A stretch of 64,000 nucleotides of DNA from Trichlorobacter thiogenes (GTDB lineage: Bacteria; Desulfobacterota; Desulfuromonadia; Geobacterales; Pseudopelobacteraceae), in the NCBI RefSeq assembly GCF_900167465.1, contig NZ_FUWR01000001.1, positions 117,269 through 181,268 of the forward strand. The letters are read 5' to 3'. The translations under genes were made by a program, and so were the position numbers. Under the pieces are notes generated by a model. The model did no database searches. It had not been told where the DNA came from and saw nothing but the letters and a program-made list of their open reading frames with translations. Position 1 is the first letter of the stretch. Each line of letters starts with the position of its first letter. Of this stretch, positions 16,382-25,286 are shown in pieces.

Positions 16382-18251
16382 TTCGGTAAGCCCGTTTTTG
16401 GTAGTTTGCAATGAAGCGCCGCAAACCTTCGGCAAGGTCAGGCACACCGTTTATTTCAGCTATTTCGATCTCCAATGCCAATAAGCCTTGACCGGCCTCA
16501 AGGTTGATGAGCGTCTCAAAAACATCCAATGCCTTCTTTTTATCTTTCTCTGTTGTAAACATTTTATACAGCACATCTGCGGCTATAAACTCCCGTACCG
16601 AAATAGGCTTACCTATTCTAGCACTGATCCATCCAACAAACTCTTCCACCATATCACCAATAAAATATGGATGAAGTGTCATTACCGGAGGAGATCCCTC
16701 TAACGCGTCGACGCGAAAGAAGCCATGGCGAACGTATGTGCTGGTCGGGGTGAGGGCACATCCGAACAGGCTCTGAACGTATTGATCGAACCAAGTATTG
16801 TGACAACCGACAAAAATAAACGGGCGCAGCAGTACGCCTTTTTGCAGAGCTTGCTGCTCACGTTCAGCATAGTGCTTGATTGTACGGCTGATCATACGGG
16901 CAAACTCACCAACAATCCTGCAATGTTCCGGCACCCGAAACCCGTCGTAATTAATTCTGGAAGGGAAGTTTTTCATTCCAAAATCAAACACAAAGGTCTC
17001 GCACGTACGATAGATGTCCTCTTCATTGAGAGGACAACAGGTTTCAGGCACATGAAGATTGCGATTCGTCCCTTCCAAAAGCAGCAAATCCTCCATGTAG
17101 CTTATTATGCCTAGGTGACCCAAGCCTTTTCGGAAGTCTGCAAGCATCTGAAGCATGGCCAGATTGTTGCCAAGGTAACCGACATTTGACGACGGGGGGG
17201 AGTTAACTATAATATCAGCAAGATAGGGAAACACATGTTGATCGTCGTAATAAAGGCTGGCGTCAAACGCATTACCTGCAATCGCGATGTGCGACAAAGG
17301 CTGTTGCATACCAGGCAGTATCCCCTCAAGGACTATTGCCATCCGTTTCGTATAGCTATCTAGCAACCGGAACTCTTCAACCGGCTCTTCCGGCATGCCC
17401 CAACAAAAAGCCTGCTCAGGAATATACGGTGTCTTCACATTGGTGAAAAAATCATCGATACTGTTGGCAGTCGATTTACCAGCCACATGATATACGGTCT
17501 GGATACGTGTATGGTCGCAGTGGAATGCGTACATCCGATCAAGAATAGTTCGGGTCTCGCCATTCAAAAGCCACATCCGCTTACAAAGATTGCTGTCCAC
17601 ATGCCAGCCCAGCACCATCTGCTCATTCATGCCGTGAATATCTATAAGCTGACTACGCAGGCAGAGTTGAAAATCTCCAGGGCCGTCAAACAGAATCTCC
17701 TTGCCGGCCGTGATTACTTCGTTGATATGGAGCCGCAAGCCCCACAGTCTGAAATGGTCAATAGTTTCAGCTGGGTTCATGCGGTCTGTGGACTCCCACA
17801 GGGATTCAGGCATCTCAAATCGGGGCAGTTCGTAAAAACCATCTGACAGATCGGCGACTAGCCGCGAGAGGGAGGTATTGGGCTGAAGCGGGGTAAACAC
17901 CATATCTGTGTTGGTGTTCAAAATCCAGCGATTGGCGGGGTTGCTCCTGCGAATGGCGATGTTGCGGCACAGGGGTTCCAGCACCTTGAATTTCGAGCCG
18001 TTCTTGCCTCGCTCGTATTGGTCCGGCCGAACTCGCAACACCCGCAACAGCTGTTTTGCCTTTGTTGTCAGAGTATCAGCTATTGACTCAGGGAATGTCG
18101 GTATGTCGTTGGGGGTATTGCAGTCGACAAAAATAATCTCGTCATCGCGATCATCAAGTAGGTGGGCAATACAGTTGATGCTGAGTGCAGCCCGTTTTGC
18201 CAGGTTGTACCCATAGGAATCATTGCGACCGTAAGTAATTACAGACACCAT
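16374..18251 (-). CDS. Large GT2-like protein, function unknown
   Basis: A 625-residue protein starting MVSVITYGRNDSYGYNLAKR, similar to the opening of GT2-type enzymes that read a conversational list of donors, followed by DEIIFVDCNTPNDIPTFP and WILNTNTDMVF (a D-x-D-like site). The first 300 residues look like a GT-A fold; the remainder (about 300-625) has no domain I recognise. Segments such as LRPFIFVGCHNTWFDQYVQ and HGFFRVDALEGSPP may belong to a separate capping domain. No signal peptide or membrane helix. It follows the AT-rich cassette genes (18273 onward in gene order) and overlaps the next gene by 8 bases. Glycan role inferred from neighbours. Confidence 0.75.
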   Translation of the reverse strand: MVSVITYGRNDSYGYNLAKRAALSINCIAHLLDDRDDEIIFVDCNTPNDIPTFPESIADTLTTKAKQLLRVLRVRPDQYERGKNGSKFKVLEPLCRNIAIRRSNPANRWILNTNTDMVFTPLQPNTSLSRLVADLSDGFYELPRFEMPESLWESTDRMNPAETIDHFRLWGLRLHINEVITAGKEILFDGPGDFQLCLRSQLIDIHGMNEQMVLGWHVDSNLCKRMWLLNGETRTILDRMYAFHCDHTRIQTVYHVAGKSTANSIDDFFTNVKTPYIPEQAFCWGMPEEPVEEFRLLDSYTKRMAIVLEGILPGMQQPLSHIAIAGNAFDASLYYDDQHVFPYLADIIVNSPPSSNVGYLGNNLAMLQMLADFRKGLGHLGIISYMEDLLLLEGTNRNLHVPETCCPLNEEDIYRTCETFVFDFGMKNFPSRINYDGFRVPEHCRIVGEFARMISRTIKHYAEREQQALQKGVLLRPFIFVGCHNTWFDQYVQSLFGCALTPTSTYVRHGFFRVDALEGSPPVMTLHPYFIGDMVEEFVGWISARIGKPISVREFIAADVLYKMFTTEKDKKKALDVFETLINLEAGQGLLALEIEIAEINGVPDLAEGLRRFIANYQKRAYRNG

Positions 18252-18272
18252 ATTAACCCGTCCCCCGACTTG

Positions 18273-19235
18273 CTAAGATTTTATTTTCTTATATATACTC
18301 ATCATACGTTGTAAAATCGATGTGTTAATAACGCTATCCCGTTCACACACACGGACTTCCGAATGGGTTTCCAGGTATTTGGCAATAAAATAGTCAAGCC
18401 GCTCAGGTGGAGGGTTAAAATGGCAAGCGGCTATGATCATTTCACCGGCTTCAGTGCATCTACCAATAGCGAGGAAATTCTCCGCCATCCATAGATATTG
18501 CCCGGCAATAAATTGCCTTTTGGCCTCTGTTTTACTGCCCCTGAAATCTTCACTATTCAAGAATGCATCCAGCACCTCCAATCTACCGGGTAAATTCACA
18601 ATGAAATCAGATACAGTTGATGTATTGGAACCAGGATGCCTCCTGAAATTTGCTATGAACTCCTGCATATATACGATTTTATAGCGTCCACCCAATCGTA
18701 GCCATATATCGAACTCGCCACATTCGTTGTAATGATCGTATCCAATGGTATTGAAATATTTTGACTGGAAAAACGTCGCGCAGAAAGGGGGTACAACCTC
18801 GCAGCGAAGATATTTTTCAAGACTCCATGTATTTGAACGAGTTGACTGAATAATAGCACTATGTTCGTCAATTACATAGGCGTCACCATAAATTACAGCG
18901 GCATCGGGGTGGTGATTGAATCCATTGACAGCCCATGAAATGGCATGTGGCAACAGCTCTTCATCAGAAAGACAACTACCCCAAATGCTCCCTTGAATTC
19001 GCTTGATTACCTTGACAAAAGCCTCTCCTGGGCCAGAATCAGCCTCAGAAACCAGCTTAATACGGTCATCCTGATATTCACGTATAATTTCAGTAGTGCC
19101 ATCGGTTGATGCACCATCCTGAATCAAGAATTCAAAATTTGTGTAGTCTTGTCTAAGCACACTCTCAATACATTGTCTGATAAAAATTTTTCTGTTTTTA
19201 CAGATGCAAATAATTGATACCAAAGGATTATCCAT
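18273..19235 (-). CDS. GT2 family glycosyltransferase
   Basis: About 320 residues from the ATG at 19233-19235 (MDNPLVSIICICKN), which has AGGA 6 bases upstream; an 11-residue longer frame is possible. It shows GT-A features: VSIICICKNRKIFIRQCIESVL, FLIQDGASTDGTTEII and a WGSCLSDEELLPHAI region in place of the D-x-D. A 90-residue C-terminal helical tail follows the catalytic part. It is the first gene of the A+T-rich cassette on the side of the big glycosyltransferases and ends 21 bases before the next gene. Sugar and acceptor are unknown. Confidence 0.85.
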   Translation of the reverse strand: MDNPLVSIICICKNRKIFIRQCIESVLRQDYTNFEFLIQDGASTDGTTEIIREYQDDRIKLVSEADSGPGEAFVKVIKRIQGSIWGSCLSDEELLPHAISWAVNGFNHHPDAAVIYGDAYVIDEHSAIIQSTRSNTWSLEKYLRCEVVPPFCATFFQSKYFNTIGYDHYNECGEFDIWLRLGGRYKIVYMQEFIANFRRHPGSNTSTVSDFIVNLPGRLEVLDAFLNSEDFRGSKTEAKRQFIAGQYLWMAENFLAIGRCTEAGEMIIAACHFNPPPERLDYFIAKYLETHSEVRVCERDSVINTSILQRMMSIYKKIKS

Positions 19236-19246
19236 TTTCAATCCTG

Positions 19247-19933
19247 TTATCTCTGTCTGTATTGACAAAATACATGGTAATCTTCAGGAATGCCAATATC
19301 AGTGAAAAAGCCATGCTGTTTTAACCCAAACAACCTCAAACCGACCATACCTTGCAGTACATCAGTCTCAAATGAGCAAGCATCTTTAGAGAAGAAATTC
19401 ATGGTTTCCCGTTCCAGCACATATACACCGGCGTTTACTGCTCCACGGCCTGTCACTCCCTTTTCTGTGAAATGAGTAATCATACCGTCCGCATCAAGTT
19501 TAACAGCGCCGTACCTGTCAGTATCAGAAACCTCTGCCAACGCCATTGTAATCAGAGCTTTTTTTGCTTGATGATATAATACAAGCTCCGGCAAATCATT
19601 TTCAAAAAAAGAGTCCCCATTCATAATCAGGTAACGTTCAGCATAGAAGCGCTCCATAGCCAGTTTAATGGCACCACCTGTACCAAGCTGTGTCGCCTCA
19701 ATCGAATAGTTAATGGTCACGCCCCAGTTGGCTCCATTGCCGAAATAATCTTGTATACATTCTCGCCTATAGCCCACAGCAAGAACTATATCGGTAATAC
19801 TGGATTGCTTCAATTTGTTAACAAGAATCTCAAGAAAGGGACGGCCATTTATTGGGGCCATCGGTTTTGGCAAATCTTTTACAACGCCTTGCAGGCGTGT
19901 GCCTAAACCACCTGCAAGAATAATTGCCTTCAT
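19247..19933 (-). CDS. hddC: D-glycero-D-manno-heptose 1-phosphate guanylyltransferase-like
   Basis: A 228-residue nucleotidyltransferase from the ATG at 19931-19933; the longer frame (46 extra residues) lies within the Nudix gene and is unlikely. The start MKAIILAGGLGTRLQGVV is the nucleotide-binding G-G-x-G-T-R-L loop, followed by LPKPMAPINGRPFLE (the K-P-M motif) and MNGDSFFENDLPEL. HddC makes GDP-heptose from heptose-1-phosphate and GTP. The pairing with an hddA-like kinase one gene away supports that reading over generic sugar nucleotidyltransferase activity, but GTP versus other NTPs cannot be told from sequence. It overlaps the Nudix gene by 4 bases. Confidence 0.8.
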   Translation of the reverse strand: MKAIILAGGLGTRLQGVVKDLPKPMAPINGRPFLEILVNKLKQSSITDIVLAVGYRRECIQDYFGNGANWGVTINYSIEATQLGTGGAIKLAMERFYAERYLIMNGDSFFENDLPELVLYHQAKKALITMALAEVSDTDRYGAVKLDADGMITHFTEKGVTGRGAVNAGVYVLERETMNFFSKDACSFETDVLQGMVGLRLFGLKQHGFFTDIGIPEDYHVFCQYRQR

Positions 19934-20511
19934 TTTGTTGCCCCACAAGATGTTAACTGGCCAAAAGTGATTGTAACATAAGAAAGAAGCGTAATATCTG
20001 GCAGAAGTGGAATTTTCTGGGAGTTTATAGCTTGAAAAGCCTCTTCCCTGCTCAAAGCCACAAGTTCGCACTCTTCCATATCATTTACCAGCGGCTCGGC
20101 TGTGCCAGTCAGGCCATCAGCATAAAAGAGATGTGCCGTACAAATTCCACGCGTACCATCAACTGTAAACGCCCCCACCTGTATCCAAACTGAAGCAGTA
20201 TATCCTGTTTCCTCAAGTAGCTCCCGTTTTGCGGCTTCCAGCGGCTCTTCATCGGCATTAATGCCACCTGAAGGCGCTGTCAGGATGAAGCGCTTCAAAC
20301 ACTGCTTATACTGGCGCTCAAACAGAATCTTGCCATCTGGCAAAACAGCATGAATAAGTACATAGTCAGGCGACTCAATCCGATAATAGTCGTTAACAAT
20401 CCTGGAGCTCGGCAACTTGAGGGTATCCTTAACTACCGAAAACCACGGTTTAAACTCTGCACATTTTTCGGTTGTTATGGTCACCCATGGTTTTAATGGC
20501 ATCTGTATCAT
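19930..20511 (-). CDS. Nudix hydrolase
   Basis: A 193-residue protein with a complete Nudix box at about residues 82-105 (GGINADEEP, then AAKRELLEETGY), matching G-x5-E-x7-R-E-U-x-E-E-x-G-U. The preceding FILTAPSGG is like the ELPAGG segment of ADP-sugar or ADP-ribose pyrophosphatases. It is translated by overlap between the hddA-like kinase gene (ATGA at 20508-20511) and the hddC-like gene. It may control or hydrolyse a nucleotide-sugar intermediate; the substrate is an inference. No gmhB-type phosphatase is present in the window, but a Nudix enzyme would not replace it by known chemistry. Confidence 0.88.
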   Translation of the reverse strand: MIQMPLKPWVTITTEKCAEFKPWFSVVKDTLKLPSSRIVNDYYRIESPDYVLIHAVLPDGKILFERQYKQCLKRFILTAPSGGINADEEPLEAAKRELLEETGYTASVWIQVGAFTVDGTRGICTAHLFYADGLTGTAEPLVNDMEECELVALSREEAFQAINSQKIPLLPDITLLSYVTITFGQLTSCGATK

Positions 20512-21497
20512 TCCTCAGTAAAGTAGATAACCTGGCTGCCAAGTGTATCAAACCTGAACGGCACATACAGAAGGGATGAAAGATCGCTGACAAGTTTTTC
20601 CCTATGCTCAGGCAGCACAAAAAAAAGGATAAATCCGCCGCCGCCAGCCCCAAGTATTTTTCCGCCAAGTGCCCCTGATCGAAGTCCCTGTTCATATACA
20701 TCATCAATAAATTGTGTTGTAACCTTGCTCGAAAGCCGTTTCTTCAGCATCCAGCTCTCATGCATAAGTTTACCGAATTCATTATATTGTTCGATATCCC
20801 CATCTAAAACAGAACTCGCCACATCAACAATCGATTGCATCAGCGACAATTCATGTTTTTTATTATCCAGTTGCCTCAACTTATCTTCTTCAATCTGTGC
20901 AGCAAACCTCGCGAATCCGGTAAAAAAGAGCACCAGACAACTCTGAAGGTAGCTTGATTTTTCTGCTGCTATGGTAAACGGGCGTACTTCTATATTCTGG
21001 GGTGAAAACTCAATCCTGTTTAAGCCTCCGAATGCAGAGGCAACTTGGTCCTGTGACCCAACCGCCTCTTTTATCATATCCTGCTCTATATGAATTGCCT
21101 CAAGAGCTAACCGCTTTTTTGAGGCCATTTTCCCCTGAAGAGCATACAGAGCATGTAACAACCCAACCGTGAACGCAGAACTGGAGCCTAGCCCGGAATG
21201 AGATGGCAGGTCACCATCATGCTGCATAACCAAACCCTCTTGTACCTCCATAAAACGATAAGTCTCACGCACCGATGGGTGCTGAATCTCATCAATATTG
21301 TTAAAGGCTTCCTGCTTGGAAAAAAAAACCGTCTTGTGTCTATAGTCAAAAAAGGGGGGCAGTTTGCGCAAGCTTACATAGCAGAACTTGTCAATGGAAG
21401 TGGAAAGTACCGATCCTCCGTTCTCCCGATACCAGAGTGGAAAATCAGTACCCCCACCGAAAAATGAAATTCGGAAAGGTGTTCGTGTAATAATCAT
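20508..21497 (-). CDS. hddA: D-glycero-D-manno-heptose 7-phosphate kinase-like (GHMP)
   Basis: A 329-residue GHMP-family kinase with RTPFRISFFGGGTDFPLWY at the start (typical of HddA and fucokinase-like enzymes), LPSHSGLGSSSAFTVGLLHAL as the ATP-binding glycine/serine loop and KILGAGGGGFILFFV as the C-terminal motif. HddA phosphorylates heptose 7-phosphate at C1, one step before HddC. The hddC-like gene next but one makes the heptose reading more likely than fucose/mannose kinase. No gmhA or gmhB gene is in the window, so sedoheptulose-7-phosphate isomerase and phosphatase would have to come from elsewhere. Confidence 0.8.
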   Translation of the reverse strand: MIITRTPFRISFFGGGTDFPLWYRENGGSVLSTSIDKFCYVSLRKLPPFFDYRHKTVFFSKQEAFNNIDEIQHPSVRETYRFMEVQEGLVMQHDGDLPSHSGLGSSSAFTVGLLHALYALQGKMASKKRLALEAIHIEQDMIKEAVGSQDQVASAFGGLNRIEFSPQNIEVRPFTIAAEKSSYLQSCLVLFFTGFARFAAQIEEDKLRQLDNKKHELSLMQSIVDVASSVLDGDIEQYNEFGKLMHESWMLKKRLSSKVTTQFIDDVYEQGLRSGALGGKILGAGGGGFILFFVLPEHREKLVSDLSSLLYVPFRFDTLGSQVIYFTEE

Positions 21498-21522
21498 GGT
21501 ATAGATCCTACCTCAGTGTATA

Positions 21523-22917
21523 TTATGAGTGTAGCCTGAATATCTTATTCTCAATGTAATACCGATAAATTATCTGCCGTATTTTTTTGAAAATAACATT
21601 TGAGGGAATCACCTTGATCATTCGTATAGCCAACACATCCAAAGGAAAAGGTAATTTACACATCAAAGCTCCAAGTAGAAAGATATTAAATCTGACATCC
21701 TTCTCCCTTGCCGAAAAACAGGTTAGTGCCGATCGCTCTGAACAACCTTTCAGATCAGAACTGTGGCTGCTAATATCAAGCAGGCCATGTGCTACACAAT
21801 AGTCATAAAGTTCTGTTCCGTACATAGGAACTGTAGTGGAATAGCTCGGGTAGGTCACCTTACCTTTTTTACACATTTGAATACTGGCTAGTTCATCTTC
21901 AAGTGTCGATTCAGGCGCTGCAAGCATGAAGTTTACCCATGTATTTATGCCGTATGAGTGTATTTTTTTTAAAGTTGCTTCAATATCAATATCACGCATA
22001 TTTCGCTTGAGAATTTTCTCGCGCACATGCTTTGACGTACTATCTACTGATAGATGAACAGAATAACAGCCCGCCTTCTTGAGTAACCTCAACAAATCAT
22101 CATCAACTGTGTCAAGCCGGAGATAACAATTAAAAGGAATAGCAATACGTTTAGAATATTTGTCAGCAAACTCTTCGACCCATGAGTCTGCTTTAAGGGA
22201 AAAACAGTCATCACCAAACTTTACAAAATCTGTTCGATATCTTGATTTTACATATTCAATCTCGGCGATAACCCGTTCCACAGAAAACCTACGGACAAAT
22301 TGCCCTTTGCCACGATAGAGCTCGTGATAATGGTTGTTACAGCAATATGTGCATTTGTATGGACAGCCCCGTGTTGCATAAAAGGTTTTTTTGGGAGTGT
22401 CCTTAAGGTATGAATGTGACAGGGTAATATCGCGGTCGGGCAATGGGAGGGCATCCAGATTGCTTATTAACGAACGGACAGGATTTGTCGTATTTTTTGT
22501 AATCAGATTGGGGATGTCATCATACGATCGTCCACTTTTAATTCTATCGAGCAACTCTCCAAAAGCCTCTTCACCCTCTCCAACGCAGTATACATCCATT
22601 TTACTTTGATTGAATGTCTCAGGTGAAAATGTTGCTTGTGGCCCCCCTAGGATGGATATGAAATCAAAGTGTCTGCTGGCGGTTTCGTGTGCCGATATGA
22701 TTGAATTAAAGCCAACAACATTCGCAGAATAAGCGACAACTTCTGGCATCAAAATATTTAAGATTGATTCAAAATTATCACTATCCAGAACGCAGAGAGA
22801 TGTTTGCCAGCCGCGTTGTTTAGCTATTGCTGAAAGAAAAGGTACTGCTATATGGTCTGCGTAGTCTAGCTGCGCAATAACAAAGAGAACATTCATTTCA
22901 GCCAAGGGAAACCCCAT
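21523..22917 (-). CDS. B12-binding-type radical SAM protein
   Basis: A protein of up to 464 residues. N-terminal Rossmann-like part (to about 160) resembles the cobalamin-binding domain of class B radical SAM enzymes (NVLFVIAQLDYADHIAVPFLSA, then FISILGGPQATFSPE, CVGEGEEAFGELL), although no classical D-x-H-x-x-G is visible. The radical SAM motif C185-P-Y-K-C189-T-Y-C192 follows, with FVKFGDDCFSL and VHLSVDSTSKHVREK beyond. Start either at ATG 22917 (coupled to the previous stop) or at ATG 22896, where the domain begins. Such enzymes methylate or rearrange unreactive carbons; here a sugar substrate is plausible by context only. Confidence 0.85.
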   Translation of the reverse strand: MGFPLAEMNVLFVIAQLDYADHIAVPFLSAIAKQRGWQTSLCVLDSDNFESILNILMPEVVAYSANVVGFNSIISAHETASRHFDFISILGGPQATFSPETFNQSKMDVYCVGEGEEAFGELLDRIKSGRSYDDIPNLITKNTTNPVRSLISNLDALPLPDRDITLSHSYLKDTPKKTFYATRGCPYKCTYCCNNHYHELYRGKGQFVRRFSVERVIAEIEYVKSRYRTDFVKFGDDCFSLKADSWVEEFADKYSKRIAIPFNCYLRLDTVDDDLLRLLKKAGCYSVHLSVDSTSKHVREKILKRNMRDIDIEATLKKIHSYGINTWVNFMLAAPESTLEDELASIQMCKKGKVTYPSYSTTVPMYGTELYDYCVAHGLLDISSHSSDLKGCSERSALTCFSAREKDVRFNIFLLGALMCKLPFPLDVLAIRMIKVIPSNVIFKKIRQIIYRYYIENKIFRLHS

Positions 22918-22920
22918 CTA

Positions 22921-23433
22921 TCATACAAAACGTCCTTCCTCGTCACGGCGGGATATGATCGGATTTTTGACAGGCCACCATATATTAAGTTTCGGATCAT
23001 TCCAGGTGTAGGTAAATTGCCCCTTGGGATTATAGTAGGTAGTCTGTTTGTAATGGAATATTGTTGATTCACTAATAACAAGATGTCCATTGCCATGTTT
23101 GGGGGGGACAAGAATTTGCCAGCGGTTTTTGTCAGAGAGGGTAAATGATTGCCACTTGCCGAAATCCGATGACTCTGTATCGCAATTAACTACGACAAAA
23201 TAGAATTTCCCATGCAAACACGAAATCAATTTCCAGGTCTCGGCATCACCGTGGATACCTCTAATTACGTTTTGAGTTGAAATAGAGATATCGTCCTGAA
23301 TGAATTTACATGTAATCCCCTTGGAAATATATTCGCTTTCATTGTAGGTTTCCACGTATTCGCCGCGAAAGTCTTCAAAAAACTGTGGTTTAATCAACAT
23401 AACGCCAGCCAATTGAGTTGTTTCGACTTCCAT
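22921..23433 (-). CDS. RmlC-like sugar 3,5-epimerase
   Basis: About 170 residues from the ATG at 23431-23433 (MEVETTQLAGVML), which has AGGAG 6 bases before it. The cupin fold shows the family pattern: FEDFRGEYVETYNES, VIRGIHGDAETWKLISCLHGKF (the catalytic histidine in R-G-x-H) and PPKHGNGHLVIS. RmlC-type enzymes epimerise C3 and/or C5 of 4-keto nucleotide sugars. In GDP-heptose pathways a homologous epimerase acts on the GDP-6-deoxy-4-keto-heptose, which fits the Gmd/DmhA-like gene at 29109. It overlaps nothing but sits 3 bases from the epimerase gene upstream. Confidence 0.85.
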   Translation of the reverse strand: MEVETTQLAGVMLIKPQFFEDFRGEYVETYNESEYISKGITCKFIQDDISISTQNVIRGIHGDAETWKLISCLHGKFYFVVVNCDTESSDFGKWQSFTLSDKNRWQILVPPKHGNGHLVISESTIFHYKQTTYYNPKGQFTYTWNDPKLNIWWPVKNPIISRRDEEGRFV

Positions 23434-23435
23434 TG

Positions 23436-24422
23436 CTAGCTCCTGAAATAGTTTTTCTTTTTTTGATATTCGTTTTGATTGGATAAAAACCACTCCCATG
23501 TCTCTTTTAATCCATCTACAAGTGACGTTTTTGGAGCATATCCGATTGAAAGCTTTGCTAACGATATGTCCATTACCCGAACAGGCGCGCCGGATGGTTT
23601 CGTAATATCAAATTCATAATTAAAATTGATGAAGCTGCGGAGAGCTTCCACAAGCTCTTTTACAGAATACCCTTTCCCGCTGCCAAGGTTGACAAACCCT
23701 CCTTTAGTCCCATGATATAAGGCAAGGATTACACCTTCAGCAACATCACGGCTGTATGCAAAATCTCTGATTGCAGTCCCATCTCCCCAAATTTTGACAG
23801 GGTTCTCGCCGTTATGAATTCGACACATGATTGAGGGGATTACCATAGCGTTTTCCGGGTCGAAATTGTCACCTGGACCATAGACATTGCAAGGGCGGAC
23901 AATCGCAAAATTCTCCATGTCATACTGAACCTTGTATGCATAAACCTGTAGTTCAGCCACTCTCTTTGCCCATCCGGCAAAATCCATCGGTTCACTGTCA
24001 AGACGATAATCAGATTCTCGAAATACCTCCGCATTCGAGTAAGCTCCAATCGAGCTTGTATATACAAGTTTTGATACGTTGTTAATTCTCGATGCTTCCA
24101 ACATATTGGTATTCATCATCAAGGTTGGGACAAAATGGCTCGCCAATTGTGTGCGCGAAACCTCAATAGAACCCTTTATGCCGGCGAGGTGGAAAACGAA
24201 ATCAACTCCATTTGTTATCTCCTTGCAAAAGTTATAATCGGTAATGTCACCTAGAATGTGTTCAGCATGATCATGAACTATCACTTTGTCGAGCGAGACA
24301 ATTTTTACTCTAGCACCAGCATCACACAGAATGCCTACAACCTGTCTACCGATTAAGCCTGTGCCACCAGTTACAAGAATTTTTTTCCCTATAAATTCTT
24401 CTGATACTGTTTTATCTAACAT
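23436..24422 (-). CDS. NAD-dependent epimerase/dehydratase with atypical catalytic motif
   Basis: About 328 residues from the ATG at 24420-24422. It is an extended short-chain dehydrogenase: GKKILVTGGTGLIGRQVV (cofactor loop G-x-x-G-x-x-G), LVYTSSIGAYS (catalytic Thr/Ser region), NFAIVRPCNVYGPGDNF, FVNLGSGKGYSVKEL. The usual Y-x-x-x-K is replaced by MDFAGWAKRVAE: the lysine is there but the residue four before it is Ala. It is flanked by the RmlC-like epimerase and the TylF-like methyltransferase. Likely acts on a keto nucleotide-sugar as epimerase or reductase. Confidence 0.85.
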   Translation of the reverse strand: MLDKTVSEEFIGKKILVTGGTGLIGRQVVGILCDAGARVKIVSLDKVIVHDHAEHILGDITDYNFCKEITNGVDFVFHLAGIKGSIEVSRTQLASHFVPTLMMNTNMLEASRINNVSKLVYTSSIGAYSNAEVFRESDYRLDSEPMDFAGWAKRVAELQVYAYKVQYDMENFAIVRPCNVYGPGDNFDPENAMVIPSIMCRIHNGENPVKIWGDGTAIRDFAYSRDVAEGVILALYHGTKGGFVNLGSGKGYSVKELVEALRSFINFNYEFDITKPSGAPVRVMDISLAKLSIGYAPKTSLVDGLKETWEWFLSNQNEYQKKKNYFRS

Positions 24423-24488
24423 TATCAATCACCCTAACGAAAAAGGAATTAACTAACCGACACAAATCTCACAAGACGTTTTTGAATC

Positions 24489-25250
24489 TTATTCAAAAAT
24501 ACAATATGACGTTCTTGATGTGTAAGGATACCTCTTTAATTTTATATTATTGAGACCGATAACTTCGTTGAGAGCAACCGTTTCACCAGGGCAATCATGG
24601 TCATTTAATTCATCAAAAGCCAGTAAGCTTCCTTTAACAAGATGTGGTTTGATCGCCTCAAGACAATTTTTTGTTGGCTCATATAAATCAACATCAAAAA
24701 AAGCCATTGCTACAATTGTCTCGGGATTTTCTTTCAGATATTTTACTATTTCTTCAGAAGCATCTCCTACCCTGATGTCATATTTTTTTATGTGTGAGAG
24801 AGGATTATCATTTTCTTGGTACTGCATAATACGGTCTAAATATTCATAATAATTGTCCGTACACGATAAACTTCCTTCACTAATCAGTGCACATCCACGA
24901 TTGTCCTTGTCGCTTACAGTTGGAAATCCTGTAAAAGTGTCAAATCCGACAACTTTACGCATTCTATTGAACGGCTCATAAATCCCACGTAATGCAGAAA
25001 AAAGTGAGAGATTCTGACCCCATCGCGTACCAAATTCTATAACAATACCTTGTACATCAACAATTTGTTTGTAGATGTGATCCATAAAAAGAATCCTGGA
25101 AAGGTTTTTAGAGCTAAGGAATAAACCTAAATTAGATAATATTGCGCTGTCTGGGATAGGACAATCATAGAATTGTTTCACAAAGTTATTGCGAATTTCA
25201 TCTTCAGATGGACTTCTATAAAGTTCCTGAGCACCAATATTCTTTTCCAT
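24489..25250 (-). CDS. TylF/MycF-type macrocin O-methyltransferase-like
   Basis: A 253-residue protein with GIVIEFGTRWGQNLSLFSAL (SAM motif), VVGFDTFTGFP, MAFFDVDLYEPTKNCLEAI and GSLLAFDELNDHDCPGET, the pattern of the TylF family of Mg-dependent sugar O-methyltransferases (Asp pair for metal binding). The start at ATG 25250 has GGAG 6 bases before it. Databases often mislabel this family as CoA-transferase. It probably methylates a sugar of the cassette. It lies between the epimerase gene (60-base gap) and the aldo/keto reductase gene. Confidence 0.8.
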   Translation of the reverse strand: MEKNIGAQELYRSPSEDEIRNNFVKQFYDCPIPDSAILSNLGLFLSSKNLSRILFMDHIYKQIVDVQGIVIEFGTRWGQNLSLFSALRGIYEPFNRMRKVVGFDTFTGFPTVSDKDNRGCALISEGSLSCTDNYYEYLDRIMQYQENDNPLSHIKKYDIRVGDASEEIVKYLKENPETIVAMAFFDVDLYEPTKNCLEAIKPHLVKGSLLAFDELNDHDCPGETVALNEVIGLNNIKLKRYPYTSRTSYCIFE

Positions 25251-25286
25251 TCCATTCTCCTTGTTTGTTTGTTGACTATATATCTA

